Below, piece after piece: positions 25,800-34,565 of a DNA stretch of 64,000 nucleotides (positions within the stretch are counted from its first letter, which is position 1; every line of letters begins with the position of its first letter). Made by a program: the position numbers and the translations under genes. Location: assembly GCA_018222605.1 (NCBI GenBank), contig JAAEZZ010000001.1, forward strand, positions 372,001 to 436,000, read 5' to 3'. The notes under the pieces were generated by a model. That model did no database searches and was not told the origin of the DNA. It was given only the letters and a program-made list of their open reading frames with translations. The stretch is from Alphaproteobacteria bacterium. Lineage in GTDB: Bacteria; Pseudomonadota; Alphaproteobacteria; Caulobacterales; Hyphomonadaceae.

Positions 25800-25815
25800 A
25801 TGATACCGCTATCAT
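25800..25815. promoter_or_regulatory. LacI-type operator, copy 2 (GH10/GH43 intergenic region)
   Basis: ATGATACCGCTATCAT, identical to 22318-22333. It lies 55 bp from the GH10 start and overlaps an in-frame ATG (25814) of the GH43 frame, which argues that GH43 translation really begins downstream at TTG 25868. Confidence 0.8.
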
Positions 25816-25867
25816 GAGAAATCAAACAAGGTCTATACCAAGAAAAAACACGAGGGAGAGAGAGACA

Positions 25868-27610
25868 TTGACGCGATCCGGAAACCGGAAATTCATCCTG
25901 GCCGCCAGCGCTGGCATGATGGCCCTGCTGGCAGGCTGCGCGGAAAAATCCGCCCTGCCCGAGCAGCCTGAAACGAGCAGCGAGGCGGCCTTTGAATACC
26001 TGACATATAAAGGCCAAGACGCCATCTTCGAGACGCCGCTAGCGGACAATCAGGCGCGCAATCCTATCCTGGCCGGTTTTTATCCTGACCCAAGCATCAC
26101 ACAGGTGGGCGGGGATTATTATCTCGTGCACTCCACTTTCACCTATTATCCCGGCATTCCGGTGTTCCACAGCAAGGATCTGATCAACTGGACGCAGATC
26201 GGCAATGTCATCGACCGGCCGGACATGCTGGACTTTGGCAAGCTGGGCGTGTCGCGCGGGGTTTTTGCACCGACAATCGAATATTATGACGGCCTGTTCC
26301 ATGTCGTGAATACGTGCGTCGATTGCGGCGGCAATTTCGTCGTCACCGCAGCAGATCCAAGCGGGCCATGGTCTGATCCCGTCTGGGTGCCAGATGTTGG
26401 CGGGATCGATCCCTCGATCTTTTTTGATCTCGATGGCAAGGCCTACATGATCAACAATGATGAACCCAAAGGCGGCTCCACCTATGAGGGGCACAGGGCC
26501 ATCTGGATTCGCGAGATCGACCCGAAGACCTTCCAGCCTGTTGGAGATGCCGTCATGGCCGTAAATGGCGGTGTACGGATAGAAGACAAGCCGATCTGGA
26601 TTGAAGGGCCGCACCTCTATCGCCTGGGAGACGAATACCTGCTCAGCATGGCGGAAGGTGGCACCGGGCCGCAGCACTCTCAAGTCGTCTTCAAATCAGA
26701 CAGTCCGCTTGGACCTTTTACGCCCTATGAAGGCAATCCCGTGCTGACGCAGAGGGATCTGCCGCAAGACCGGGCCAATCCCGTCACCTCAGTTGGCCAT
26801 GCGGACTTCGCGCAGGATGCCGCCGGAAACTGGTGGGCCGTCTTTCTTGGCACCCGCCCCTATCAGGGCAACCAATACAATACCGGGCGGGAGACCTTCC
26901 TGCTGCCGGTGACATGGGAAGATGGATGGCCCCGCATCGGCCCGAAACCCGGTGAGGAAGTGCCCTATGTAATCGACAAGCCGGATCTGCCGGAACAGCC
27001 CGACGCGCCCCTGCCCCTGACAGGCAACTTCACCGTCACACAGGAGTTTGACGGCGACACGCTGCCGCTCAACTGGATGACCGTCCGTGTGCCACAGGAA
27101 GACTGGTACAGAATGGAAGACGGGAGGCTGATTCTGGAAAAGCGCGCCGTAGGCCTAGGTGATTTCGGACAACCATCTTTCGCGGCGCGGCGTCAGCAGC
27201 ACATGAATGCAGAAGCCTCAACTGAAGTCAGCTTCACACCCGCCAGCCCACGGGAAGAAGCCGGCATTGCCGCATTCCAGAATGATGAATTCTATTATGC
27301 GCTGGGCGTATCCGTGGACCCAGATGGTCAGCGCGTCATCCGACTGCGCAAACGCGCAGGCGGGGACATGGACGCGGAAGGCGAGGTCGTTGCGGAAGCT
27401 CCAGCCCTGTCTTCCGAGGGGCAGACCATCCGACTGAAAATCACCGCGCGGGCAGACCGTTATGATTTCCATCAGGCCGCCCCCGGGGGCGACTGGGCAG
27501 CCATAGCCATGGATCAGGACGGTACGATCCTCAGCACGGATACGGCAGGGGGTTTTGTCGGCACGATGCTAGGGCTCTATGCGCAGTCTGACAGGAGATC
27601 AGCAGACTGA
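25868..27610 (+). CDS. GH43 beta-xylosidase/arabinofuranosidase lipoprotein
   Basis: Family 43 five-bladed propeller. The catalytic base Asp is in FYPDPSITQ, the pKa-modulating Asp in GGIDPSIFF, and the acid Glu in WIEGPHLY. The C-terminal third resembles the concanavalin-like domain of beta-xylosidases. I chose TTG at 25868 (580 residues) because a purine-rich ribosome site precedes it and the resulting N-terminus is a clean lipoprotein signal (MMALLAGC, Cys24). The longer frame from 25814 starts inside the operator. It would release xylose or arabinose from xylan fragments in the periplasm or at the cell surface. Confidence 0.94.
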   Translation: MTRSGNRKFILAASAGMMALLAGCAEKSALPEQPETSSEAAFEYLTYKGQDAIFETPLADNQARNPILAGFYPDPSITQVGGDYYLVHSTFTYYPGIPVFHSKDLINWTQIGNVIDRPDMLDFGKLGVSRGVFAPTIEYYDGLFHVVNTCVDCGGNFVVTAADPSGPWSDPVWVPDVGGIDPSIFFDLDGKAYMINNDEPKGGSTYEGHRAIWIREIDPKTFQPVGDAVMAVNGGVRIEDKPIWIEGPHLYRLGDEYLLSMAEGGTGPQHSQVVFKSDSPLGPFTPYEGNPVLTQRDLPQDRANPVTSVGHADFAQDAAGNWWAVFLGTRPYQGNQYNTGRETFLLPVTWEDGWPRIGPKPGEEVPYVIDKPDLPEQPDAPLPLTGNFTVTQEFDGDTLPLNWMTVRVPQEDWYRMEDGRLILEKRAVGLGDFGQPSFAARRQQHMNAEASTEVSFTPASPREEAGIAAFQNDEFYYALGVSVDPDGQRVIRLRKRAGGDMDAEGEVVAEAPALSSEGQTIRLKITARADRYDFHQAAPGGDWAAIAMDQDGTILSTDTAGGFVGTMLGLYAQSDRRSAD

Positions 27611-27617
27611 ACAAGAA

Positions 27618-27649
27618 ATCGGGCGCGCACCTGATGATGCGCGCCCGAT
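27618..27649. terminator. Bidirectional terminator between GH43 and GH3
   Basis: ATCGGGCGCGCA and TGCGCGCCCGAT form a 12-bp perfect stem with an 8-nt loop between two convergent genes. The T tracts are short on both sides. Confidence 0.65.
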
Positions 27650-27671
27650 AGTATCACTAAGTTGGTTCTGC

Positions 27672-30260
27672 TTACTCAGCGCACTTTGCATTGCCCGTGG
27701 CGGGTGCGAAGTGAACATCCGCGATGGCCACACTGCCCGCCGTTTCAGAACTGAACGCCGCCGGCACCATCACCATGGACGAGTCGGCCAGGCCGATGCA
27801 GGCTCCGGGAACACGGTACTCAGCCCATTCATCGCCGCTCACTGTTACGTTCTGGGTGCCAGCGCATTCGCCGTCTTGCTGACAATTGCCGCTGACCGTC
27901 AGGTTATGGCTACCACCATCAGGCTGCTTGGCCGCAAAGACGAGGTCCATGGCATTATCGGCTGATCCGCTGATGTTGATTGGCAAGCCCATCGAAACGA
28001 AGGCCAGTCGGCCCTGGTTACCCGCCCCCCAATTCAGGACAAGCGCGTCTTCCTGAATTTGATAGTCGGTGCGGCCAACTTCAAAACTTCCCACTTTCGC
28101 CGCGCCTTGCTGCAGCGGAGCATATGCGTCTGCATCGATCAGCATGCCGCTCCAACTGCCACGCGTTTTGCCGGAAGAGAAGATCTCGCGCGGGTCACCA
28201 TCCTTCAGGTCTTCTGCTGTCAGGCCAGACTCCTCAGAGACAAGCCCGAGATTCGGCGTGTCATTGCCATAGCTGAGACCGTAGCCGTAAGCGAACAGTG
28301 GATCATACCCCGCCTCACCCGGATTTGACTGGTAGCCCTTCGCCTTGGCAGGCCATGAGAAAGACAGACGCCCCGTGAAGTCATACTCAGGCTCTGTCTG
28401 GAACAGCACATCAGCAACGCCGCCGCCTTCCGTGCCCGGCCACCAGGCCGCGACGAAGGCATCGGAATTGTTCAGTTCCGGGTTCACCCAAAGCGGGCGA
28501 CCAGACAGGAACACCGAGACGACCGGAATGCCTTTCTCCTTGTAGGTTTTCAGGTGTTCCGTATCAAAACCATTCGGCCGGAAGTCCAGATTGTTCGCGT
28601 CTCCCACGCCCTCGGCGTAGGGGTTTTCACCATACACCGCGATGACGACATCCGCCTTGGCGTCAGAATTTCCTTCCGGATCAAAGATCAGCTTGCCGCC
28701 CCCCGGCAGAAGCGCCTCTTCGATACCCTGCAGGATCGACTCGCCATTCGGGAAATAGCTATTGTCATAGCCGCCGCCCTGCCAAGAGAGCGTCCAGCCG
28801 CCAGCCGCCTTGGAAATGCTTTCCGCGCCATCCCCGATGACCAGCACGGTCTTGTCCGTGCTGAGTGGCAAGACATTGTCATCATTCTTCAGGAGGACGA
28901 GAGACTCGCGCACGGCACGGCGGGCAAGTGCCCGCGCTTCGTCAGAGGCCAGCAGACTCTCTTCATTTGCGCCAGGGCGCGCGCTAGGCGCGGCCTTGTC
29001 GAAGATGCCATAGGCCAACTTCACACGCAGAATGCGACGCACGGCATCATCCAGACGCTCCATCGGAATGTCGCCATTCTGGACGTGCATCAGTGTGGAT
29101 TCGTAAATCCCTTTCCAGCTATCCGGCGCCATGTACATGTCGAGTCCGGCATTCATCGATTGCGGGCAATCCGTGTTCGTACAACCTGGCACTTGGCCAT
29201 GACCGTTCCAGTCTCCGACGACAAAGCCGGTGAAGCCGAGACGGTCTTTCAGGATCTGCGTCAACATCGCGTGGCTGCCATGCATCTTCACGCCGTTCCA
29301 GCTGGAGAAGGATGACATCACAGTCTGAACACCGGCTTCAAGCGCGGTGAAATAGCCTTGCGCGTGAATGCCGATCAGGTCCTGCTCGCTGATCTGGGCG
29401 TCGCCCTGATCGTGGCCATCTTGGGTACCGCCATCGGCAACATAGTGTTTCGCACTTGAGATGACGCGACCATTGCCCAGGAAGTCGTCCTGTCCCGGAA
29501 CACCCTGCAGGCCATGTACAATGCGCTCGGCATAGGCGGCGACGATTTCCGGACGCTCGGAATACCCCTCATAGGTGCGACCCCAGCGATCATCCTGCGG
29601 CGTGGCGATGGTGGGGGCGAATGTCCAGTCATGGCCGGATACGATCAGTTCCTGCGCCGTGATACGGGCAATGTCCTCGATCAGGCCCGGATCATTGGCG
29701 GCGCCAAGACCGATATTGTGCGGGAATACGGTTGCGCGAAACAGGTTTGCGTGTCCGTGCACGGCATCAATGCCCCAGATGATCGGGATAGCAATCTCGA
29801 CGCCCTCAGGATCGATAGATGCATTCCAGTAGGCATCGGCCGCCTCCAGCCAGGCTTCCTTGCTGGCGAAGGGCTCGTCGCCCGGCGCAGAGCTGCCGCC
29901 GCTCAACACGGAGCCGAGACGGTATTTCTTCACATCTTCGGGCGTCAGGGAGTCAGTGTCGCCCTGAACCACCTGCCCGACTTTCTGCTCCAGCGTCATC
30001 TTCGACATGATGTCATCAATGCGCGCCTCAATGGCGGGATCGAGTGCGGGTACCGTAATGTCCGGCCACAGGCTGGGCGTGACGGTGACGTCCTTCTCGG
30101 TCATGAGCGGAGCGTGCACGGGCTTAACCGTTTCGATGATGGTCTCGGTAACCTCAACCTCTGCAGGCTCGGATGTGGTCGCGCAGGCGCTCAGCAAGGC
30201 AACACATGCCGCGCCGCCCATCAGCTTCAGTATGGATGATTTTCGGGTCTTGATAGACAT
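27672..30260 (-). CDS. GH3 beta-glucosidase/beta-xylosidase lipoprotein
   Basis: An 862-residue family 3 glycoside hydrolase. The N-terminus is a lipoprotein signal (ALLSAC, Cys26). The barrel domain carries the nucleophile Asp in GFVVGDWNGHGQ, preceded by KHYVADGGT. The alpha/beta sandwich domain follows (LVLLKNDDNVLPL, VSVFLSGRPLW), and the last 170 residues form an extra beta-rich, probably carbohydrate-binding region. The start at 30260 follows GGGAGGAAG. It probably cleaves xylo- or gluco-oligosaccharides to monomers. It lies downstream of the sugar porter on the same strand, with a terminator between. Confidence 0.94.
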   Translation of the reverse strand: MSIKTRKSSILKLMGGAACVALLSACATTSEPAEVEVTETIIETVKPVHAPLMTEKDVTVTPSLWPDITVPALDPAIEARIDDIMSKMTLEQKVGQVVQGDTDSLTPEDVKKYRLGSVLSGGSSAPGDEPFASKEAWLEAADAYWNASIDPEGVEIAIPIIWGIDAVHGHANLFRATVFPHNIGLGAANDPGLIEDIARITAQELIVSGHDWTFAPTIATPQDDRWGRTYEGYSERPEIVAAYAERIVHGLQGVPGQDDFLGNGRVISSAKHYVADGGTQDGHDQGDAQISEQDLIGIHAQGYFTALEAGVQTVMSSFSSWNGVKMHGSHAMLTQILKDRLGFTGFVVGDWNGHGQVPGCTNTDCPQSMNAGLDMYMAPDSWKGIYESTLMHVQNGDIPMERLDDAVRRILRVKLAYGIFDKAAPSARPGANEESLLASDEARALARRAVRESLVLLKNDDNVLPLSTDKTVLVIGDGAESISKAAGGWTLSWQGGGYDNSYFPNGESILQGIEEALLPGGGKLIFDPEGNSDAKADVVIAVYGENPYAEGVGDANNLDFRPNGFDTEHLKTYKEKGIPVVSVFLSGRPLWVNPELNNSDAFVAAWWPGTEGGGVADVLFQTEPEYDFTGRLSFSWPAKAKGYQSNPGEAGYDPLFAYGYGLSYGNDTPNLGLVSEESGLTAEDLKDGDPREIFSSGKTRGSWSGMLIDADAYAPLQQGAAKVGSFEVGRTDYQIQEDALVLNWGAGNQGRLAFVSMGLPINISGSADNAMDLVFAAKQPDGGSHNLTVSGNCQQDGECAGTQNVTVSGDEWAEYRVPGACIGLADSSMVMVPAAFSSETAGSVAIADVHFAPATGNAKCAE

Positions 30261-30282
30261 AACTTCCTCCCACGGAATTTTA

Positions 30283-30313
30283 TGTAAGAAGCCCCTGCCG
30301 GTCTTCCGGCAGG
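30283..30313 (-). terminator. Terminator between the sugar porter and GH3
   Basis: AAGCCCCTGCCGG and CCGGCAGGGGCTT form a 13-bp stem with a 4-nt loop just past the porter stop codon. On the minus strand it is followed by a CTTAC stretch, so the T run is short. It may attenuate rather than end transcription into GH3. Confidence 0.6.
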
Positions 30314-30331
30314 GGCTTGAAAATTGCGGGC

Positions 30332-31759
30332 TTAGCCCTGCATGTCTTCGAGTTCGAGACCTTTGGTTTCCTTCACCGCCCAAACGACGAAGAAGACAGA
30401 GATCAGAGCGCAGATCGCGTAGAAGCCATAGGCTCCCGTCAGCCCCACGCCTGCTGTCGCCAGCATGATCGGGAAGGTCATCGTGATCGCGAAATTGGCA
30501 ATCCATTGCGCAAATCCGGATACGGCCAGACCTGCTCCGCGCACCTGGTTCGGGAACATCTCGCCCAGCGCAACCCACATGACAGGGCCCCAGGATGCGT
30601 TGAAGAACATCACATACGCATTTGCCGCCAGAAGCGCGATCAGGCCGTAGCTGCCCGGCAGGCTGACTACTCCATCCACGCGCACAGCCTGCGAGAAGCA
30701 GAATGTCACGGTGGCCAGCGTTACTGTCATGCCGACAGAGCCAACCCAGAGCAGCGGCTTGCGCCCAATCCGGTCAATCAGCAATAGGGCAATGATCACG
30801 GCAATGATCGATACCGCACCAGAGATCACATTGATCAGAAGCGCGTCGCCTTCAGAGAAGCCAACCGCCTGCCACAGCACGGCGCCATAATAGAATACCA
30901 CATTGATACCAACGAGCTGTTGGAACACGGCCAGGCCGATACCAACCCAGACAATCGGGCGGAAGCCGAACTTGCCAAGTGCATCACGAATGGACGGCTT
31001 GTGGTCGTTGGCGAGGGATTCCTCAATCTCATCCACCTTGCGTTTTGCAGCACGCGCTCCTGCGAGACGTGTCAGCACAGACCGGGCACGTTCGGATGAG
31101 CCCTGCGCCACCAGAAAGCGCGGGCTTTCAGGAATGAACAGCAGCGCGACCAGGAAGAAGATTGCCGGCAGAAGCTCTACCCAGAACATCCAGCGCCAGC
31201 CTTCATAGCCCAGCAGCCATTCATTGAGGGCGGACCCGCCGGTTGCCTGCGCGATCAGATAGTTCGACAGGAACGCAATGAAGAGGCCGGAAATGATGGC
31301 GACCTGCTGGATGGAGGAAAGCCGACCGCGATACTTGGCGGGGGCCACCTCTGAAATATAGGCCGGTGACATGACGCTCGCAGCACCGACAGCAAGGCCG
31401 CCAATCACGCGATAAACGACAAATTCCGCTGAAGAGCCTGACACGCCAGAGCCCCAAGCAGAGATGATAAAACAGATCGCAGCGGCGATCATCATTGTAC
31501 GGCGACCGAAGGCGTCTGACAGGCTGCCCGCAAGCGCTGCCCCGACCGCGCAACCCAGCAGCATGGAGGCCACATTGAAGCCTGTGCCGATATCCTGAGA
31601 CTGGAAGGCGGACTTCAGACCTTCAACCGTACCGTTGATCACGCCCGAGTCGAAGCCGAACAGAAAACCGCCAATGGTCGCGACGGCGGTAATCAGAAGG
31701 ACCTGCGCAAAGCTGCCCTCCCCGGATTCCACCTTTGGATTCAGTGATGCGTCGCTCAT
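30332..31759 (-). CDS. MFS sugar porter (probable xylose/H+ symporter)
   Basis: A 475-residue twelve-helix transporter of the sugar porter family. Diagnostic motifs are present: FGFDSGVING in helix 1, DAFGRRTMM after helix 2, PESPRFL before the central loop, DRIGRKPLLW after helix 8, and KETKGLELEDM at the end. The start at 31759 follows GGGAGGG; the longer frame lacks a site. Its place among xylan-degrading enzymes makes xylose the likely substrate. A perfect 14-bp palindrome lies about 110 bp upstream. Confidence 0.93.
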   Translation of the reverse strand: MSDASLNPKVESGEGSFAQVLLITAVATIGGFLFGFDSGVINGTVEGLKSAFQSQDIGTGFNVASMLLGCAVGAALAGSLSDAFGRRTMMIAAAICFIISAWGSGVSGSSAEFVVYRVIGGLAVGAASVMSPAYISEVAPAKYRGRLSSIQQVAIISGLFIAFLSNYLIAQATGGSALNEWLLGYEGWRWMFWVELLPAIFFLVALLFIPESPRFLVAQGSSERARSVLTRLAGARAAKRKVDEIEESLANDHKPSIRDALGKFGFRPIVWVGIGLAVFQQLVGINVVFYYGAVLWQAVGFSEGDALLINVISGAVSIIAVIIALLLIDRIGRKPLLWVGSVGMTVTLATVTFCFSQAVRVDGVVSLPGSYGLIALLAANAYVMFFNASWGPVMWVALGEMFPNQVRGAGLAVSGFAQWIANFAITMTFPIMLATAGVGLTGAYGFYAICALISVFFVVWAVKETKGLELEDMQG

Positions 31760-31870
31760 GCGCGCGCCCTCCCATGTTTGCAGTGACAGGTCAGTTCCTG
31801 CCACGTGTCGTTATAATCGAAGCTATGCCCCATTTTGGATTTAAGAAGTAGGACCTCATGAGAAACCGTC

Positions 31871-31884
31871 TGTCAACGTTGACA
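31871..31884. promoter_or_regulatory. LacI/GalR-like palindrome upstream of the sugar porter
   Basis: TGTCAACGTTGACA is a perfect 14-bp palindrome with a central CG, the general shape of LacI/GalR operators, but a different sequence from the two copies at 22318 and 25800. It probably belongs to the other LacI regulator of the locus or to another regulator. Confidence 0.55.
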
Positions 31885-31944
31885 TTCTTGCTATTTCCTG
31901 AGTGCACCCTCAACCAAACGAAGTTTATGCTAGCGCAAACATAA

Positions 31945-31969
31945 ACTGCCCGGCAACGGGCCGGGCAGT
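31945..31969 (-). terminator. Terminator after the small secreted protein gene
   Basis: ACTGCCCGGC and GCCGGGCAGT pair with a 5-nt loop, followed on the minus strand by TTATGTTT. It ends the gene at 31995. Confidence 0.65.
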
Positions 31970-31994
31970 CCAGAGGAAAATTCTTCTCAGGCGC

Positions 31995-32375
31995 TTATTC
32001 TTCAGTTGAACAGGTCTGGTTGTAGGACGCAATGTCCTGGTTGAACTGCCGCACCGTGGCCTGCAGGGCCTGTTCGGACTGCATCAGTTTCTTCTTCCCG
32101 GCCTCATAGGCTTGCTTCGCCTCATCTGCCTTGGCGGCGTGCGCAGCCGATGCCAGGCGCAGCGTTTCGGCATCTTCCCAGGCTTCACCGCGCGCCTCTA
32201 CCGTGACCGCCAATTCATCCCGTTTGGCCTTCATCTCATCGATCTCGGCCGTCTTCGGGGCGAGCGTTGCCTGCATCGCCTTGCAGCGTTTGATGTCCGC
32301 TGCCGTCATGGCATCCGCCATGGCGCCTTGGGCGGCCAGAGCAATAATCATCGCGGTCACGCTAGTCCTGATCAT
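31995..32375 (-). CDS. Small secreted helical protein, unknown function
   Basis: A 126-residue protein. The start is placed at 32375 because the resulting N-terminus (MIRTSVTAMIIALAAQGAMA) is a typical Sec signal peptide. The mature part is almost wholly helical and rich in Ala, Lys and Glu, probably a short coiled coil. Two cysteines near the ends (KRCKAMQ and NQTCSTE) could form a disulfide in the periplasm. I do not recognise a family. It is followed by a terminator and is likely monocistronic. Confidence 0.72.
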   Translation of the reverse strand: MIRTSVTAMIIALAAQGAMADAMTAADIKRCKAMQATLAPKTAEIDEMKAKRDELAVTVEARGEAWEDAETLRLASAAHAAKADEAKQAYEAGKKKLMQSEQALQATVRQFNQDIASYNQTCSTEE

Positions 32376-32468
32376 GGGAGGGCCTTTCTGCAAGTTCCCG
32401 GTTTTCCTTGCATAATTCCACTGAAGCAAAGCTGAACAGCGCTGCCCAGACACCGCCGCATTTGCCCC

Positions 32469-33494
32469 TCAGTCGCCACGTTCCTGCGCTTCACGGCGGC
32501 GACCGGCAAGGACGGCGTCGATGATCTGGAACATGGCAGCAAAATCATTGAGCAGCTCCTTCACGCGGTCCACGCTGTCGAAGGGCTTGAACATACTGCC
32601 GGGCTCAAACAGGTTTCCGCCCTGCAGCGTGATATACATCTGGCCTTCATTGAAGGCGCACTTCAAACGCCCACCATGGAAGGCCTCCTCCAGATCGACC
32701 AGTTTCTGCATCAAATCCGGCGTCAGCAGGAAACGGCTCTCAACCTGGTCGGTGGTGTAGACTTCAAAGATCTTTTCGAATTTCGGATCTTCCAGACTGG
32801 CACGCTGCAGCCCGTTGCCGCCGCCGAATCGATTGAAAATACCGGCATCGCGCGTCACCAACGTACGGCCATAGAATTTTTTCGGGAAATTAAATCGTAG
32901 ACATTGCCCCTGAAACACGGTGACCCAGGTCGTTTTGGTGCGCCCTTTGGAATCGGTGCTGGTGCGTCGCTCTTCCAGATGCGCTTCAAAGAGTTCGAAG
33001 TCGACGCCATGACGTTGGCCGGTCAGATGATCCTCATAGCTGGCCCTGTCCCAGCTGGGCACGATGCCCACATCATGGTGCTTGTAGATCGTATCGACTG
33101 CGCCCGGGACGGCAGTGAAATTGAGCCCAAGATGCTGCGCCACCGGCAGGACGATCAGATCCTTGGCCTCACGCCCCACCTTCCGGACATCCCGGCCGCC
33201 CCAATAGAGATAGCCTACGCCGACGATAACAGAGATGAATGCCACAAAAGGCTGGCGAATAACGGCCAGCCCGATCACGGCGCCCAAGACAGCCACAGCA
33301 ATGCCGACATAACGCGCCTTGCGGGCCTTTGAGACCGCGTCCTGACGGTCTCCCTCACGCGCCAGCAGGGCGGGGCGGATCTCCTCCTGATAGATGCGCG
33401 GAAAGTCCCGGAACTCCTCAGGCAGGTCTTTCAGGCCATTGACCACATCCGGGTCCACCCCGCCTGCCCCCATATCTGTTTGCTCATCCGTCAT
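32469..33494 (-). CDS. DUF3137-like membrane protein
   Basis: A 341-residue protein. After a hydrophilic N-terminus, two close membrane segments lie near residues 63-97 (VGIAVAVLGAVIGLAVI and FVAFISVIVGVGYLYWG). The large C-terminal domain has the pattern seen in DUF3137 proteins (DFELFEAHLEER..., a W-x-TVFQGQ segment and a late MYITLQGG). The function of that family is not established. No operon partner is evident; the next gene upstream is 38 bp away and encodes an isoaspartyl peptidase. Confidence 0.75.
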   Translation of the reverse strand: MTDEQTDMGAGGVDPDVVNGLKDLPEEFRDFPRIYQEEIRPALLAREGDRQDAVSKARKARYVGIAVAVLGAVIGLAVIRQPFVAFISVIVGVGYLYWGGRDVRKVGREAKDLIVLPVAQHLGLNFTAVPGAVDTIYKHHDVGIVPSWDRASYEDHLTGQRHGVDFELFEAHLEERRTSTDSKGRTKTTWVTVFQGQCLRFNFPKKFYGRTLVTRDAGIFNRFGGGNGLQRASLEDPKFEKIFEVYTTDQVESRFLLTPDLMQKLVDLEEAFHGGRLKCAFNEGQMYITLQGGNLFEPGSMFKPFDSVDRVKELLNDFAAMFQIIDAVLAGRRREAQERGD

Positions 33495-33532
33495 GCAGAG
33501 TTTTCCCGATCCGTATCAGCCCGCAAAGGGCT

Positions 33533-34522
33533 TTATTCGTCACCATAAATGGCGGTCTGGCTGCCGGTCGCGTCAATCATGCCGCGATACATGCCTTCGG
33601 AATTGAATTCGAAGGCATAATGTCCGTCTCCATCTATCACAATCACGCCGCCATCGCCGCCCAGTGCAGCCACCTCGCCGAGCGCGACACGCGCCGCCTC
33701 ATCAATGCTGTCGCCAGCCAGTTTGACCCGGTCGCAGATTGTCTTCGCCACGCCGACGCGGATGAAGTATTCGCCATGCCCGGTGGCAGAGACAGCGCAG
33801 ACGCCATTCTCGGCATAGGTCGCCGCGCCGATCAGGGGCGAATCGCCGACACGGCCCATGGCCTTCGCGGTCATGCCGCCGGTTGTGGTCGCAGCGGCCA
33901 GATTACCCTCGGAATCGATGGCGACAGCGCCGACCGTGCCGTGGCGATCTGCAGCCTGGCGGACCTGCTCTTCCAGCACGCGCTCAAGCGACTGACGGCG
34001 GCGATCGGTGTCGAAATAGGAATTGTCGACAATTTCCAGCTGCTGTGACTCGGCAAAGCGGTCTGCGCCCTCCCCGGCGAACATGACATGCTCCGATTTG
34101 TCCATCACGGCCCGCGCAGCCTTGATCGGGTTCTTTACGCGGGTCACTCCGGTGACAGCGCCGGCATTCCTGTCGCGGCCATCCATGATTGAGGCGTCCA
34201 GCTCATGCACACCCGCCGCCGTGAACACGGCGCCATAGCCGGCATTGAACAGCGGATCGTCTTCCATCGGGATGACCGCCGCCTCGACCGCATCCAGCGC
34301 GCTGCCGCCATGGCGCAGCACATCTGCCCCGGTTTCAAGCGCGGTTTGAAGAGCTGCAGTATAGGCCGCTTCCGTTTCCGGCGTCATGCCGTCACGCGTG
34401 ATGACGCCAGCCCCGCCATGGATCACCAGCCGCCACTCAGGCACGCCCGCCTCCGGCTTTGGGGTGGCAGCACAGGCACTGAGAGCAAACGCTGCCGCGA
34501 TTGCCAGAATACGAGAGGTCAT
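33533..34522 (-). CDS. Isoaspartyl peptidase/L-asparaginase (Ntn hydrolase), lipoprotein-like
   Basis: A 329-residue plant-type asparaginase. These enzymes self-cleave before a Thr, here HGTVGAVA (Thr196), to make the active alpha/beta form that removes isoaspartyl residues or hydrolyses asparagine. The N-terminal IHGGAGVI, EDDPLFNAGYGAVF and the late VSATGHGEYFIR are family motifs. The N-terminus carries an export signal with lipobox LSAC (Cys17), so it acts in the periplasm or at a membrane. Confidence 0.93.
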   Translation of the reverse strand: MTSRILAIAAAFALSACAATPKPEAGVPEWRLVIHGGAGVITRDGMTPETEAAYTAALQTALETGADVLRHGGSALDAVEAAVIPMEDDPLFNAGYGAVFTAAGVHELDASIMDGRDRNAGAVTGVTRVKNPIKAARAVMDKSEHVMFAGEGADRFAESQQLEIVDNSYFDTDRRRQSLERVLEEQVRQAADRHGTVGAVAIDSEGNLAAATTTGGMTAKAMGRVGDSPLIGAATYAENGVCAVSATGHGEYFIRVGVAKTICDRVKLAGDSIDEAARVALGEVAALGGDGGVIVIDGDGHYAFEFNSEGMYRGMIDATGSQTAIYGDE

Positions 34523-34565
34523 GAGGGAGGCTCCTGTTCATCTGACAACAGGATGCCCCCATTGA

